A stretch of DNA of 64,000 bases from Cellulophaga baltica (GCF_900102165.1 NZ_FNBD01000005.1:124001-188000), one strand, 5' to 3'; shown: positions 43,147 through 52,190, numbered from the stretch's first letter. Translations and numbers: made by a program. The notes: generated by a model not told the origin, from the sequence alone.

Positions 43147-43617
43147 TTAAGGTTGTTGCTTCTTAAAAATACTTAGAAGCATGTGAAAAAAATAAATAAT
43201 TTGAGCTATTATAAAAAGTAGTATTCCCAGATAATTTAAAGTTTCAGAATATACTGTAATCTCATAAAATCGTTTTGTAGAACTTAAAAAATTCACATTA
43301 CTGTATTCTAATAGTATCAATGTGATGGCTAATAAGCTCATCCACACATGAATCCTACTTAACCAAGAAAAGATTCTTTTGTTATAAAAATTCAAGAGAA
43401 AGTAACCCATACCACAGACAAAAAACCAGTACCCCAAAACCTGCAGTAGTGAACTTTTAGAGAGTACATAATACGTATCATAATAGCTTATATCGATCGT
43501 TGAATCATCGTTAAAAAAATAGTTCAACAAATAAATAACAAAACATAGCGCAGTAAAAAACCAAAGAATAATATGCGGTTTTTCTTTGAGTGAGCATATA
43601 TTTTTAATATTCAACAT
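43147..43617 (-). CDS. Small four-helix membrane protein resembling the C-terminal part of cytochrome c oxidase subunit I (His lost)
   Basis: 156 residues with four hydrophobic segments. The run YYDTYYV (near 45-51) and the later SRIH match the COX1 helix IX-X region, where COX1 has HDTYYVVAHFHYVL and AKIHF. At the heme-ligand positions the His pair is replaced by Lys54 and Ser56, so it cannot bind heme as COX1 does. The next gene encodes a similar protein that still has both His residues; both share the N-terminal KPH-x-x-LWF. The function is unknown. Confidence 0.7.
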   Translation of the reverse strand: MLNIKNICSLKEKPHIILWFFTALCFVIYLLNYFFNDDSTIDISYYDTYYVLSKSSLLQVLGYWFFVCGMGYFLLNFYNKRIFSWLSRIHVWMSLLAITLILLEYSNVNFLSSTKRFYEITVYSETLNYLGILLFIIAQIIYFFHMLLSIFKKQQP

Positions 43618-43626
43618 ATAACTAAT

Positions 43627-44043
43627 CTACTTCACCCTTACTTTTAATACCGTTGCTGTAGTAATATTTATAAAGTAAATTGTTTGCGCTACAAGAAATA
43701 GTAAGATTGATGTCCAAGCAATTACAGATTCGACACCATCGTTGTTGGTAAATTGATCAACAACGATACCTAGCAAACTTAATAACGTGGCAATCAAATG
43801 AATTTTAGTAAGGGAATAGATTGGTGTTATCTCATATTTTTGTAAAATAAAATACCCGAATCCACATAGCAAAAACCAAAGAGATCCTAATAGAAAAATA
43901 TGTGAATGCGCTACTACTAAATACGTTTCCCCTAAAGTTAATAGAAAATTAGTATCAATCTTAAAGAAATACGAAATGCAGCACCCTATTGCTAGCAAGG
44001 CCCCTATAAACCATAAAACTAAATGCGGCTTGTTCTTTAACAT
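43627..44043 (-). CDS. Small four-helix membrane protein resembling the C-terminal part of cytochrome c oxidase subunit I (His retained)
   Basis: 138 residues, four hydrophobic segments. ETYLVVAHSHIFLLGS (39-54) aligns with the COX1 motif DTYYVVAHFHYVLSMG, and TKIHL (79-83) with AKIHF. The two heme-ligand His residues are kept as His46 and His48. A last helix (about 110-130) corresponds to COX1 helix XII. The protein is only about a quarter of COX1 length and lacks the helices with the copper-binding residues. It precedes its paralogue by 9 bases, so the two are co-transcribed. A heme-binding or oxidase-assembly role is conceivable; none is shown. Confidence 0.75.
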   Translation of the reverse strand: MLKNKPHLVLWFIGALLAIGCCISYFFKIDTNFLLTLGETYLVVAHSHIFLLGSLWFLLCGFGYFILQKYEITPIYSLTKIHLIATLLSLLGIVVDQFTNNDGVESVIAWTSILLFLVAQTIYFINITTATVLKVRVK

Positions 44044-44055
44044 GTTGAGCTCCTA

Positions 44056-44898
44056 TTATTTTATCATTCCTAAATTGATAATTTCTTGCTCAGTCAGAGG
44101 TCTCCAATGTCCACGTGGTAAATCTTTTTTAGTAAGTCCGGCGTAAACCACAAGGTCTAGCTTAACGACATCATAGTCTAATTTTTCAAAAAGTCTACGC
44201 ACAATATTGTTTCTAGTACTAAATATTTCAATACCAACTTGTGTTTTCGGAGCATTCTCGATATAACTAATATCTTGTATTCTTACAATACTCTCTTCTA
44301 TCTCAATACCTTCCTTTATCCGTTTAAGGTCTGTACTTTTCAAAGGCTTGGTTAATTCTACGTGAAAAATTTTACGCAACCCATTTTTAGGCGAATTTAA
44401 ACGAGCCGTTAAATCACCATCATTGGTAAATAACAATAAGCCTGTTGAAGCCTTATCCATTTTACCTACAGGAAGTAATTTTGCTTTTGATGCATTAGAA
44501 ACTAAGCCCATTGCAGTTCGATTACCTGAACCATCTCTAGTAGATGTAGCAAAATCTTTAGGCTTGTTTAATACGATATATTCTTTTTTGATTGGATTTA
44601 AAAGTCTACCATCAAAACGAACTTCGTCTGTTAGCTGAACTTTATATCCCATTTCAATGATAGGCTTGCCATTAACAGTTACACTACCTGCAGCAATATA
44701 GATATCTGCTTCTCTACGAGAACAAACACCTGAATTTGCTACATACCTATTTAGTCGTAGAACATTTGGGTTAGAAGGCTTTCTCGTTTCTATCTTCTTC
44801 TTAATGGGAGCGTTACCTCTCGCATAACTTTTCTTTCTAAATGTTCCCCCTTCTCTTCCTGATGACTTATTATCATTGTTGGAATCTGACCTACTCAT
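44056..44898 (-). CDS. RNA pseudouridine synthase (RluB/RsuA family)
   Basis: 280 residues. A disordered basic N-terminus (about 1-45) precedes an S4 RNA-binding domain (about 46-105, LNRYVANSGVCSRREAD), then the catalytic RsuA-type domain with VGKMDKASTGLLLFTNDGDL near 140, which carries the catalytic Asp. The usual GRLD here reads GKMD, a mild deviation. It should modify 23S or 16S rRNA. The flavobacterial family often precedes the isoprenoid genes seen here. A TAnnTTTG promoter lies just upstream on the minus strand. Confidence 0.92.
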   Translation of the reverse strand: MSRSDSNNDNKSSGREGGTFRKKSYARGNAPIKKKIETRKPSNPNVLRLNRYVANSGVCSRREADIYIAAGSVTVNGKPIIEMGYKVQLTDEVRFDGRLLNPIKKEYIVLNKPKDFATSTRDGSGNRTAMGLVSNASKAKLLPVGKMDKASTGLLLFTNDGDLTARLNSPKNGLRKIFHVELTKPLKSTDLKRIKEGIEIEESIVRIQDISYIENAPKTQVGIEIFSTRNNIVRRLFEKLDYDVVKLDLVVYAGLTKKDLPRGHWRPLTEQEIINLGMIK

Positions 44899-44914
44899 AA
44901 CTAAAATATTTCCG

Positions 44915-44948
44915 CAAAGGTAATAAAGGAAATCGGATGTATAAGCAA
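44915..44948 (-). promoter_or_regulatory. Promoter candidate for the pseudouridine synthase gene
   Basis: On the minus strand TACCTTTG (44922-44915) matches the TAnnTTTG -7 element and TTG (44948-44946) lies 23 bases upstream, at the long end of the allowed spacing. The start codon is 17 bases beyond the -7 box. Confidence 0.6.
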
Positions 44949-44997
44949 ACTAGCCTTTGATTTAACTGTCTAGGTTAGATAAAGTTAAAATTAGTTC

Positions 44998-45948
44998 TTA
45001 ATCGGTGTACGCTACAGTAGATTGTCGCTCTCTATTTACCGTTAACTTAGTAACATCTGGCCTAGAGTAATGCCCTACCACATCAAAATTCTGACGCTCT
45101 TCATATACCCGATTAAAATCTAAGGTATGATAGATAAGACCTTCCGTATCCAAAACAGGTTCTACAAGCCATTCCCCATCTGGGCCAGCAATACATGATC
45201 CTCCATTCGCTAAAACTTCGGGAGATTTTTCTAAAATTGCTTCTATATGCGGAGTAGCTTTAGGGAAATCTGTTTTCTTCATTAGAGAAGATACAGATAT
45301 TACATAACTACGAGATTCCCGTGCAATAAAACGAGTAATATCTTTGGTATTATGGTCACTACCTGGCCAAACAGCAATATGTAAATTTTCTCCTAAACCG
45401 TAAAGCGCTGTACGAGGTAATGGCATCCAATTTTCCCAACAGTTTAACCCACCAACCGTAAATTCTTTTAAAGGATGAACTTGCAAACCATTACCGTCTC
45501 CTGGAGCCCAAGTTAATCGCTCATCATAGGTAGGCTGCAATTTTCGGTGCACAGATTTTATCTCTCCTTGTTCATTAATATAGACAAGTGAACAGTAAAT
45601 ACTATGGCCTCCTCTATTTTTTGCACGTTCCATAATACCTAAATAAATGGCTATAGAATGCTCCTTTGCTAAATTACAAACAGCGTCTAGTTCTCCTGCT
45701 TCAACCTGTATCGCATTACGAACATAGTGTGCGTGAATTTCTTTATTTACTTTTAAATCCCAAGAAGCACCTTCTGTTAGTGCCAACCAAAATGGATATC
45801 CTGGTAATAACGCCTCACCAAAAACTATTAATTCTGTTTTTTGAGCTGCCGCTTCTGCAATGGAAGATTCTATTTTCTTTAGGGTTGCTTCTTTATCTAG
45901 CCACACAGGAGAAATTTGCGCTAAGGCTACTTTAAGTAAATTATTCAT
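44998..45948 (-). CDS. Nitrilase family carbon-nitrogen hydrolase
   Basis: 316 residues. The catalytic Glu-Lys-Cys triad can be seen: Glu45 in VFGEALLPGYP, Lys in HRKLQPTYDERLTW near 135 and Cys in GGLNCWENWMPL near 170. The sequence and length match true nitrilases rather than omega-amidases. The start ATG directly abuts the stop TAG of the UbiA gene, so it is co-transcribed with the isoprenoid block. Likely a nitrile or cyano hydrolase producing a carboxylate and ammonia; the natural substrate is unknown. Confidence 0.92.
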   Translation of the reverse strand: MNNLLKVALAQISPVWLDKEATLKKIESSIAEAAAQKTELIVFGEALLPGYPFWLALTEGASWDLKVNKEIHAHYVRNAIQVEAGELDAVCNLAKEHSIAIYLGIMERAKNRGGHSIYCSLVYINEQGEIKSVHRKLQPTYDERLTWAPGDGNGLQVHPLKEFTVGGLNCWENWMPLPRTALYGLGENLHIAVWPGSDHNTKDITRFIARESRSYVISVSSLMKKTDFPKATPHIEAILEKSPEVLANGGSCIAGPDGEWLVEPVLDTEGLIYHTLDFNRVYEERQNFDVVGHYSRPDVTKLTVNRERQSTVAYTD

Positions 45949-46854
45949 CTATAAAATTCTATTTAATACCAGATCTACATTAATCAACAAGATACTAAAA
46001 ACCCCTGCAATAATGATAAGCTTTAGAATATTATGTAATAAGATGTAGTGTTTTTTAGAATCTGAACGCAACAACAAAACTAGGCATAGCAACAGCAAAA
46101 CAACACAAGCTATGAAATAGCCGTACATGTATCCTACATCAAATTTAAAGATTAATAGCATGGAAGGAATTAAAGTGAGAAGAAACAACATACCAATAAT
46201 AGTTTTTGAGGTATTTTCCCCATAGAGAATAGGGATCGTTTTATAATTCTGAGCCAAATCTCCTGCCATATTCTCTAAATCTTTGATGAGTTCTCGTGCT
46301 AAAATCACTAAAAATAAAAATAGTGCATGCACAAATATGACCGATTCAAAGTTTTTATAATATACAAAAACCACAAAAAAGGGTGCTACGGCAAGTGTGG
46401 CCGAAATAAAATTTCCAACAAATGGGATTCTTTTCAGTTTGTGTGAATAAATCCAAATTCCGAAAATATACGAAGAGAAAAACAAAACAGCTTTGAAAGA
46501 AACATAGCTTGCGACCAAGGCTGCTAAAAAATTTAGGACAAAATAAGTGCTTAGTTTAAAACGCTGACTCACCAACCTATCTAGCATTGTTTTGCGCGGC
46601 TTATTTATCAGATCTTTTTCCGCATCGTAAAAATTATTTATGATGTAACCCGCTGCAATAACCATGGCAGAAGATAAAACAATAAGGAAAAGGTTAAAAT
46701 CAAAAACCACCTTGCGAAGTGGTAAATTAGGTGATAAGATATAAATGGATGCTAAATATTGAGCGATTACAATAATTAAAATATTGTACCCCCTAACAAC
46801 AGAAAACAGACTCAATAACTTTAAAAGCAGGAGCTTGTTTTTTCTATTAAGCAT
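45949..46854 (-). CDS. UbiA-type prenyltransferase (geranylgeranylglycerol-phosphate type)
   Basis: 301 residues with about eight or nine membrane helices. The two Asp motifs are NNFYDAEKDLINKP near residue 65 and KDLENMAGDLAQNYKT near 190, which bind the prenyl diphosphate with Mg2+. The flavobacterial members are annotated as geranylgeranylglycerol-phosphate geranylgeranyltransferase-like. Its neighbours mvaD and a GHMP kinase supply the isoprenoid precursors. The exact acceptor (glycerol phosphate, quinone ring or other) cannot be set from the sequence. Confidence 0.88.
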   Translation of the reverse strand: MLNRKNKLLLLKLLSLFSVVRGYNILIIVIAQYLASIYILSPNLPLRKVVFDFNLFLIVLSSAMVIAAGYIINNFYDAEKDLINKPRKTMLDRLVSQRFKLSTYFVLNFLAALVASYVSFKAVLFFSSYIFGIWIYSHKLKRIPFVGNFISATLAVAPFFVVFVYYKNFESVIFVHALFLFLVILARELIKDLENMAGDLAQNYKTIPILYGENTSKTIIGMLFLLTLIPSMLLIFKFDVGYMYGYFIACVVLLLLCLVLLLRSDSKKHYILLHNILKLIIIAGVFSILLINVDLVLNRIL

Positions 46855-46865
46855 GCGGATTGTTT

Positions 46866-47804
46866 TTAGAAGTTATAGACTACTTCTAATTTATGACCAT
46901 TCAAGGATTTTTTAGCTTTCTCAAAATCTTCGGTAAATCCTAGGATATAACCACCACCACCAGAACCACAAAGTTTCAAGTAGTATTCGTTCGTATCAAT
47001 CCCGTGTTTCCAAAGTTTATGAAACTCCACTGGAATCATTGGTTTAAAGTTATCTAAAACTACATGAGAAAGTTGCTTTAAATTTCCAAAAAGAGAACTT
47101 ACGTTACCGCTAACAAAATCTTCTACACAAGCATCTGTGTGTTTAATAAATTGTTCTTTTAACATTTTACGGAAGCCTTTTTCTTTCATTTGCTCCATAA
47201 AAATTTGCACCATTGGCGCCGTTTCTCCAACAATACCACTATCTAATAAAAACACAGCACCTTTACCTTCTGCATTTTGAGAAGGAATGCTAGTGGATTC
47301 AATATTGTCTTTAGAATTAATTAAAATAGGTAAGCTTAAGTAACTATTTAAAGGATCTAGTCCTGAAGACTTCCCATGAAAAAATGATTCCATTTTCCCA
47401 AATATAGTTTTTAAGGTCAGTAATTTTTCTCTAGTAAGATTCTCTAAAACTGTTATTTTATCAAAGGCGTATTTATCATATATAGCAGCAACTAAAGCAC
47501 CGCTACTCCCTACACCATATCCTTGTGGTATTGAACTATCAAAATACATTCCTTGAGCTACACCCTTTTTCAATAAGGCTATATCGAAAGCTACTAGTTC
47601 TGGGTTTTCTACTGCTAATTCTTCAAGATATGCAGCAAAACGCTCCAAACTTTCATTAGATTTCTTTGCTTCATCCGATAAATTATCATCCGATTTTAAA
47701 GCTCCTTTAAAAAAATTATAAGGTATGGACAATCCTTTAGAATCTTTTATAATTCCATATTCTCCGAAAAGTAAAATTTTTGAATAAAATAATGGTCCCT
47801 TCAC
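46866..47804 (-). CDS. GHMP kinase, probable mevalonate kinase
   Basis: 312 residues of the GHMP superfamily. The N-terminal KILLFGEYGIIKD, the ATP loop SIPQGYGVGSSGALVAA near 100 and the C-terminal CGSGGGGYILGF (near 284) are typical. Bacteroidota use a mevalonate pathway, and the adjoining mvaD gene supports mevalonate or phosphomevalonate kinase activity. Which of the two steps it performs cannot be settled. It starts 133 bases downstream of mvaD's stop and shares the isoprenoid operon with UbiA. Confidence 0.88.
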   Translation of the reverse strand: MKGPLFYSKILLFGEYGIIKDSKGLSIPYNFFKGALKSDDNLSDEAKKSNESLERFAAYLEELAVENPELVAFDIALLKKGVAQGMYFDSSIPQGYGVGSSGALVAAIYDKYAFDKITVLENLTREKLLTLKTIFGKMESFFHGKSSGLDPLNSYLSLPILINSKDNIESTSIPSQNAEGKGAVFLLDSGIVGETAPMVQIFMEQMKEKGFRKMLKEQFIKHTDACVEDFVSGNVSSLFGNLKQLSHVVLDNFKPMIPVEFHKLWKHGIDTNEYYLKLCGSGGGGYILGFTEDFEKAKKSLNGHKLEVVYNF

Positions 47805-47937
47805 CTTTTTGATTGTTTTAACTTAGCACTAAATTAACAAATTATTACACTTTAAATGAGCTTCAACCCATTTATAAGTGTAAAAATCACTTTAAACCTT
47901 CCTCAATAACGCAAATAATTAGCTTTAATTATAGTCG

Positions 47938-49032
47938 TTAGGCATTCATTTTTAATTGTTTAGCACCAAATCCAATTCGGTCACAAATATACTGCTGGTT
48001 TTCACAATATGCAATTAACTCTTCTTTAATAAATTGAAAAACAATATCTTTTTCATTTTCAGGATAGAGTACATGAACATTGGCTCCTGCATCTAAAGTA
48101 AAGCAAACATTAGAACCAGATTTTTCTCTAAACTCCCATATTTTATTGATGATTTCCAAAGTATTGGGTTTCATTAAAATAAAATAAGGCATACTTGTCA
48201 TCATCATAGCATGTAAGGTTAAGGCCTCACTTTCTACAATAGCTATAAATTCTTTTAAATCACCGCTTTTAAAAACAGCAATCAATTTATCTAAATTGTC
48301 ATGCGCTTGTTCAAACCGCTGTGTTGCATAGGGATGATTATGCATTAAATTATGCCCTACCGTACTACTTACTTGCTTTTGACCTTTATCTACGAGTAAG
48401 ATAGTATCATGAAATCGTTTAAAATTGTCGTGTACGACATAAGGATATTTTATTCCGAACAAATCTGAACTCCCTTTTGTTTTTTCATGCTTACCCCATT
48501 GCACAATATCACCCTCAATACTTCTACATGCACTCCCCGACCCTAATCTGGCTAAAAAAGATGCTTTCTGAACGAAATAATCGTCGTTCATTTCTGGATT
48601 AAGTTGTTTTTCTAAAGCCACCATACATAAAGCTAAAGCAGACATTCCGCTTGCAGAAGAAGCGATACCACTACTATGCGGAAAAGAATTAGATGTTTCT
48701 ATCGTAAAATGATACGCTTTTAAAAATGGTAAGTACACCGCTACCCTAGAAAAGAAAGTCACTATCTTTGGCTTAAAATCTTCCTTTACCTTCCCTTCAA
48801 ACCATAAATCAAATGAATAATTATCTGATAATTTATCCAGTTTTTTGAAAGAAACTGTAGTCGTGGTAGCACAAGCATCTAGCGTAAAACTTATAGACGG
48901 ATTCTGTGGTAATTGATTTTCTTTCTTTCCCCAGTACTTAACCAAAGCAATATTACTAGGTGATTTATAGCTTACTTTACCTTCTGTAATTGTTTGGTTA
49001 TAAGCCGAAGGGATAAAGTCTTTTTCAATCAT
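47938..49032 (-). CDS. mvaD: Diphosphomevalonate decarboxylase
   Basis: 364 residues of the GHMP superfamily. SPSNIALVKYWGKKENQLPQNPSISFT marks the N terminus; SSGIASSASGMSALALC (about 120-137) is the nucleotide-binding loop, and FTLDAGANVHVLYP (near 313-326) carries the catalytic Asp. It makes isopentenyl diphosphate, CO2 and phosphate from mevalonate diphosphate with ATP. A TATCTTTG -7 element just upstream on the minus strand gives it its own promoter. Confidence 0.94.
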   Translation of the reverse strand: MIEKDFIPSAYNQTITEGKVSYKSPSNIALVKYWGKKENQLPQNPSISFTLDACATTTTVSFKKLDKLSDNYSFDLWFEGKVKEDFKPKIVTFFSRVAVYLPFLKAYHFTIETSNSFPHSSGIASSASGMSALALCMVALEKQLNPEMNDDYFVQKASFLARLGSGSACRSIEGDIVQWGKHEKTKGSSDLFGIKYPYVVHDNFKRFHDTILLVDKGQKQVSSTVGHNLMHNHPYATQRFEQAHDNLDKLIAVFKSGDLKEFIAIVESEALTLHAMMMTSMPYFILMKPNTLEIINKIWEFREKSGSNVCFTLDAGANVHVLYPENEKDIVFQFIKEELIAYCENQQYICDRIGFGAKQLKMNA

Positions 49033-49050
49033 GAAGTTTCAATTTTGTTA

Positions 49051-49058
49051 CAAAGATA
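49051..49058 (-). promoter_or_regulatory. -7 element for mvaD
   Basis: TATCTTTG on the minus strand (49058-49051) is a full match to the TAnnTTTG consensus, 18 bases before the mvaD start codon. No good -33 TTG is seen at the usual distance. Confidence 0.5.
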
Positions 49059-49131
49059 GTTTTTAAGTGCAATTCCATTATTAACAATAAAATTAAATCA
49101 CTATTTTAGATGCGAGACACCCACATGTATT

Positions 49132-49605
49132 TTGAAAAAACAAATATATTATATTAGTATCGCTGTTGCCATTTGCTTGGTTATAGGATTTTTATCTAGC
49201 TTTGCCACAAAGGCCTCTATTTTAGACTGGTATCCTGCACTTAACAAACCTAGTTTTAACCCACCTAACGCTGTTTTTGCTCCAGTTTGGAGTGTATTGT
49301 ATGTGATGATGGGTATTTCAGCCGGATTGGTTTGGGCAAAAGGATTTCATCATATATGGGTAAAAACCGCTTTGTACCATTTTATATTTCAGTTGCTCTT
49401 TAATGCCTTGTGGAGTATTGTCTTCTTTGGATTAAAGCAACCCTTCTGGGCATTGGTGGTGATTTTGACACTATTGATCCTTATTATACTAACTATCCGC
49501 TGGTTTAAGGTGGTACATACTACGGCCGCGTACCTTCTTATTCCTTACTTACTTTGGGTTTGCTTCGCCACTGCACTAAACTATAAAATCTGGGAACTTA
49601 ATTAA
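49132..49605 (+). CDS. TspO/MBR family membrane protein
   Basis: 157 residues, five hydrophobic helices and the characteristic WYPALNKPSFNPPNAVFAPVWSVLYVMMGISA near residues 33-65. The start is TTG at 49132; the ATG at 49125 is in another frame and no in-frame ATG is upstream. TspO proteins bind tetrapyrroles or cholesterol-like ligands in the outer or inner membrane. In flavobacteria the gene often sits beside mvaD. Its last 8 bases overlap the convergent DUF1697 gene at a TTAATTAA sequence that serves both stop codons. Confidence 0.92.
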   Translation: MKKQIYYISIAVAICLVIGFLSSFATKASILDWYPALNKPSFNPPNAVFAPVWSVLYVMMGISAGLVWAKGFHHIWVKTALYHFIFQLLFNALWSIVFFGLKQPFWALVVILTLLILIILTIRWFKVVHTTAAYLLIPYLLWVCFATALNYKIWELN

Positions 49606-50146
49606 GAACCTCTGAAAGCGCCACTAATTTAGACATCGTCTTATAATTTCTCGTGGTTGCTTGGATTTTTAGTTTTCGCTCAAAAAAATTATTGTTGCAC
49701 TTTGCTTTACCATAACCTACATTACATTTTAAATAAATGCATGCTGATGCAATGCTAAATTCTTCATTTAAAAATGTCTCTGATTGCAATTTTTGCTTCA
49801 GAGAATCTATTGGAGGTGTTATAAGAAGCACAAAATAAGAATGGTTTGCCGCTAAGGTTTCAATAGCTAAGTATGGCGAATTTTCTAAAATTAATTTAAA
49901 CTCTTCTGCATAAAAAAGCAGTATAGGAACCTCAAAATCAACTGTTTTCAACATTAGACTTTCAATAGTGGCTATCAAAATCGACTTTGATAATTCATCT
50001 GATTCAAAAACTACATTACCACTTTGTATATAAGTTTGCACATTTTTCAAGCCTAACTTTTCAAGGGTGCGCTTTAAATCTACCATCTTAATCTTTTTCT
50101 GACCAGAAACATTTATGCCTCGTAAAAGTAGAATATAGGTTGTCAT
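49598..50146 (-). CDS. DUF1697 domain protein
   Basis: 182 residues of the DUF1697 family: YILLLRGINVSGQKKIKM at the N terminus, LGLKNVQTYIQSGNVVFES near 32-50 and the C-terminal basic block NVGYGKAKCNNNFFERKL. Members lack an assigned activity. The start codon overlaps the stop of the HI0933-type flavoprotein gene by four bases, so it is translated in tandem with it. Confidence 0.88.
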   Translation of the reverse strand: MTTYILLLRGINVSGQKKIKMVDLKRTLEKLGLKNVQTYIQSGNVVFESDELSKSILIATIESLMLKTVDFEVPILLFYAEEFKLILENSPYLAIETLAANHSYFVLLITPPIDSLKQKLQSETFLNEEFSIASACIYLKCNVGYGKAKCNNNFFERKLKIQATTRNYKTMSKLVALSEVLN

Positions 50147-51438
50147 AAACTTATTTTTTTAGCGGCAATTGCCTGAGCAGAGATATATCCGCTAGTCCAG
50201 GCATTTTGAAAATTAAAACCACCTGTTATGGCATCCACATTAATAACCTCTCCTGCAAAAAACAAATTGGTTACTATTTTGCTTTCATAGGTTTTAAAAT
50301 TTATTTCTTTTAAATCTACCCCGCCGGCGGTAACAAATTCTTCTTTGAACGTACTTTTACCATCTACTTGATATTCTCCTGCGGTTAATTCTTTTGCTAA
50401 TTGCTGTAATTGAATCTTAGTAACATCTGCCCATTTCACTTCTTCTGAAATATCTGAAGCCTTTACGAGATGAACCCAGAGCCTTTTAGGAATAGCTACT
50501 GCATTTGTACGCAACACCGTTTTTTTTGCTTCTACACCTTTTATCTGTAATAGTAATTGCAACATTCCTTCCTCTTCATACTCAGGAAGCCAATTTACCT
50601 TAATTTTAAAACGGTAATTCCAATCATTCAACATTCTAGCACCCCAAGCAGAAAGCTTTAAAATCGCTGGTCCGCTCATACCCCAATGTGTAATTAACAA
50701 AGGCCCCTCTGATACTAATAGTGCTTTAGAGGCTACTTTACTTTTTAAATTGATAGTTACTTTACTTGGCAAGGTTTTTTCCAACACTTCTACCGAAGCA
50801 TACGTACTTACTCCAGGAATACCATCTATACGATCATCTTTAATATTGAAGGTAAATAATGATGGAACTGGTGGTACTATCGTATGCCCTAATTTCTCTA
50901 AAAGTTTCCATATTTTAGGATTACTCCCTGTAGTAACTAGTATTTTTTTAGCGTAATATTTTTTCTGAATAGAAGCTATCATCCAACCTTCCAGAGGAGA
51001 TTCCTCAGATTTCTGAACAGTCTCAATAGCTACTACAGAACTATTTCTAAGTAATTTTATACCCAAGCGCTCTGCTTCACTGGTAAAACAATCTACTATG
51101 GTTTGCGAGGTATTACTTTCCGGAAACATTCTTCCATCTTCTTCTATCTTAAGTGTAATTCCTCTTTTATCGAAAAAAGCAATAGTATCTCCACTGCAAT
51201 AAGTATGAAAAGGTCCGCGTAATTCTTTTTCTCCTCTTGGGTAATTTTTAACCAATTCATTAGGATCAAATTCTGCATGTGTTACATTGCAGCGCCCTCC
51301 ACCAGAAACTTTAACTTTTGTTAGTACTTCTTTACCACGTTCTAGTATGGCTATTTTAAAAGCAGGATTTGCTTCTGCGATATGGATTGCAGCATAAAAA
51401 CCAGCTGCTCCGCCACCTACTATTATAACATCAAACAT
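50143..51438 (-). CDS. HI0933-type NAD(P)/FAD-dependent oxidoreductase (YhiN/BaiN family)
   Basis: 431 residues. The FAD motif IVGGGAAGFYAAIHIA lies at the N terminus, KVKVSGGGRCNVTHAE near 41-56, LLVSEGPLLITHWGMSGPAIL near 235-255 and FAGEVINVDAITGGFNFQNAWTSG near 393-416. This is a conserved family of flavoproteins; YhiN/BaiN is linked to bile-acid reduction in gut bacteria, and most others are of unknown substrate. It is followed 4 bases in overlap by DUF1697. Confidence 0.93.
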   Translation of the reverse strand: MFDVIIVGGGAAGFYAAIHIAEANPAFKIAILERGKEVLTKVKVSGGGRCNVTHAEFDPNELVKNYPRGEKELRGPFHTYCSGDTIAFFDKRGITLKIEEDGRMFPESNTSQTIVDCFTSEAERLGIKLLRNSSVVAIETVQKSEESPLEGWMIASIQKKYYAKKILVTTGSNPKIWKLLEKLGHTIVPPVPSLFTFNIKDDRIDGIPGVSTYASVEVLEKTLPSKVTINLKSKVASKALLVSEGPLLITHWGMSGPAILKLSAWGARMLNDWNYRFKIKVNWLPEYEEEGMLQLLLQIKGVEAKKTVLRTNAVAIPKRLWVHLVKASDISEEVKWADVTKIQLQQLAKELTAGEYQVDGKSTFKEEFVTAGGVDLKEINFKTYESKIVTNLFFAGEVINVDAITGGFNFQNAWTSGYISAQAIAAKKISL

Positions 51439-51441
51439 TAT

Positions 51442-52185
51442 TTATTTTATTCTTTCTGGAAAGTTGGTAAATACACCATCTACACCAATTTGTATCATTT
51501 CATCAATGGCATCCGGCTCATTGACAGTCCATGGATAAATTTTAAAGCCTGCTGCTTTTATTTCATCTGCTATTGCCAAAGTAAGTTTTTCAAAATCTGG
51601 ATTAATAGCCACTGCCTTTAAATCTTTTGCTAAAGGTAAGGCTTCTCGCGGATCGTCATTTTCTATCAATACAGCAATTTTAATCCCCGCATTTTCCATA
51701 CGCATCACTTTAAGTTCCTCCCAATTAAAACTTGAAATTAAAAAATCATCTGACACCCATCCCTCTTTGAAGTATGCTGATATAATGCCATTAACATCTT
51801 TAGCAGTTCCTGCGCCTTTCAATTCTATATTTAAAGGAACCCTTCTATCAATTACATTTATCACTTCCGTTAGTAAAGGTATCTTATGATTTCCTTTTAC
51901 AGTAACTTTTTGCAATTGGCTCCATGTATATTCTTCTATATTCCCTATCCCATCTGTTAACCGGTCAATAGTATCATCATGAAAAACAACTATTTCTCCA
52001 CTTGCAATTTTGAAGACGTCAATCTCTATCATATCCACGTCTAATTCTAAAGCTTTTTTTATAGAAGGAATTGTATTTTCGGTCTCGTGACCCATTGCTC
52101 CACGATGTCCAATAACTAATAGCGATTTATTTTTCATACACGAACTGGAAACAAGTAGAAAAAGAAGCATTGTTATGCTCTTCAT
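51442..52185 (-). CDS. Glycerophosphodiester phosphodiesterase lipoprotein
   Basis: 247 residues with a lipoprotein signal (SSSC, Cys16). The GDPD signature is complete: VIGHRGAMGHETENT near 24, EIDVF and VVFHDDTIDRLTDG near 70-80. It cleaves glycerophosphodiesters to glycerol 3-phosphate and an alcohol at the cell envelope. It lies 5 bases after the GH13 gene, but its role in the maltose locus is not evident; it may simply be a neighbour in the same transcript. Confidence 0.92.
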   Translation of the reverse strand: MKSITMLLFLLVSSSCMKNKSLLVIGHRGAMGHETENTIPSIKKALELDVDMIEIDVFKIASGEIVVFHDDTIDRLTDGIGNIEEYTWSQLQKVTVKGNHKIPLLTEVINVIDRRVPLNIELKGAGTAKDVNGIISAYFKEGWVSDDFLISSFNWEELKVMRMENAGIKIAVLIENDDPREALPLAKDLKAVAINPDFEKLTLAIADEIKAAGFKIYPWTVNEPDAIDEMIQIGVDGVFTNFPERIK

Positions 52186-52190
52186 ATCTA

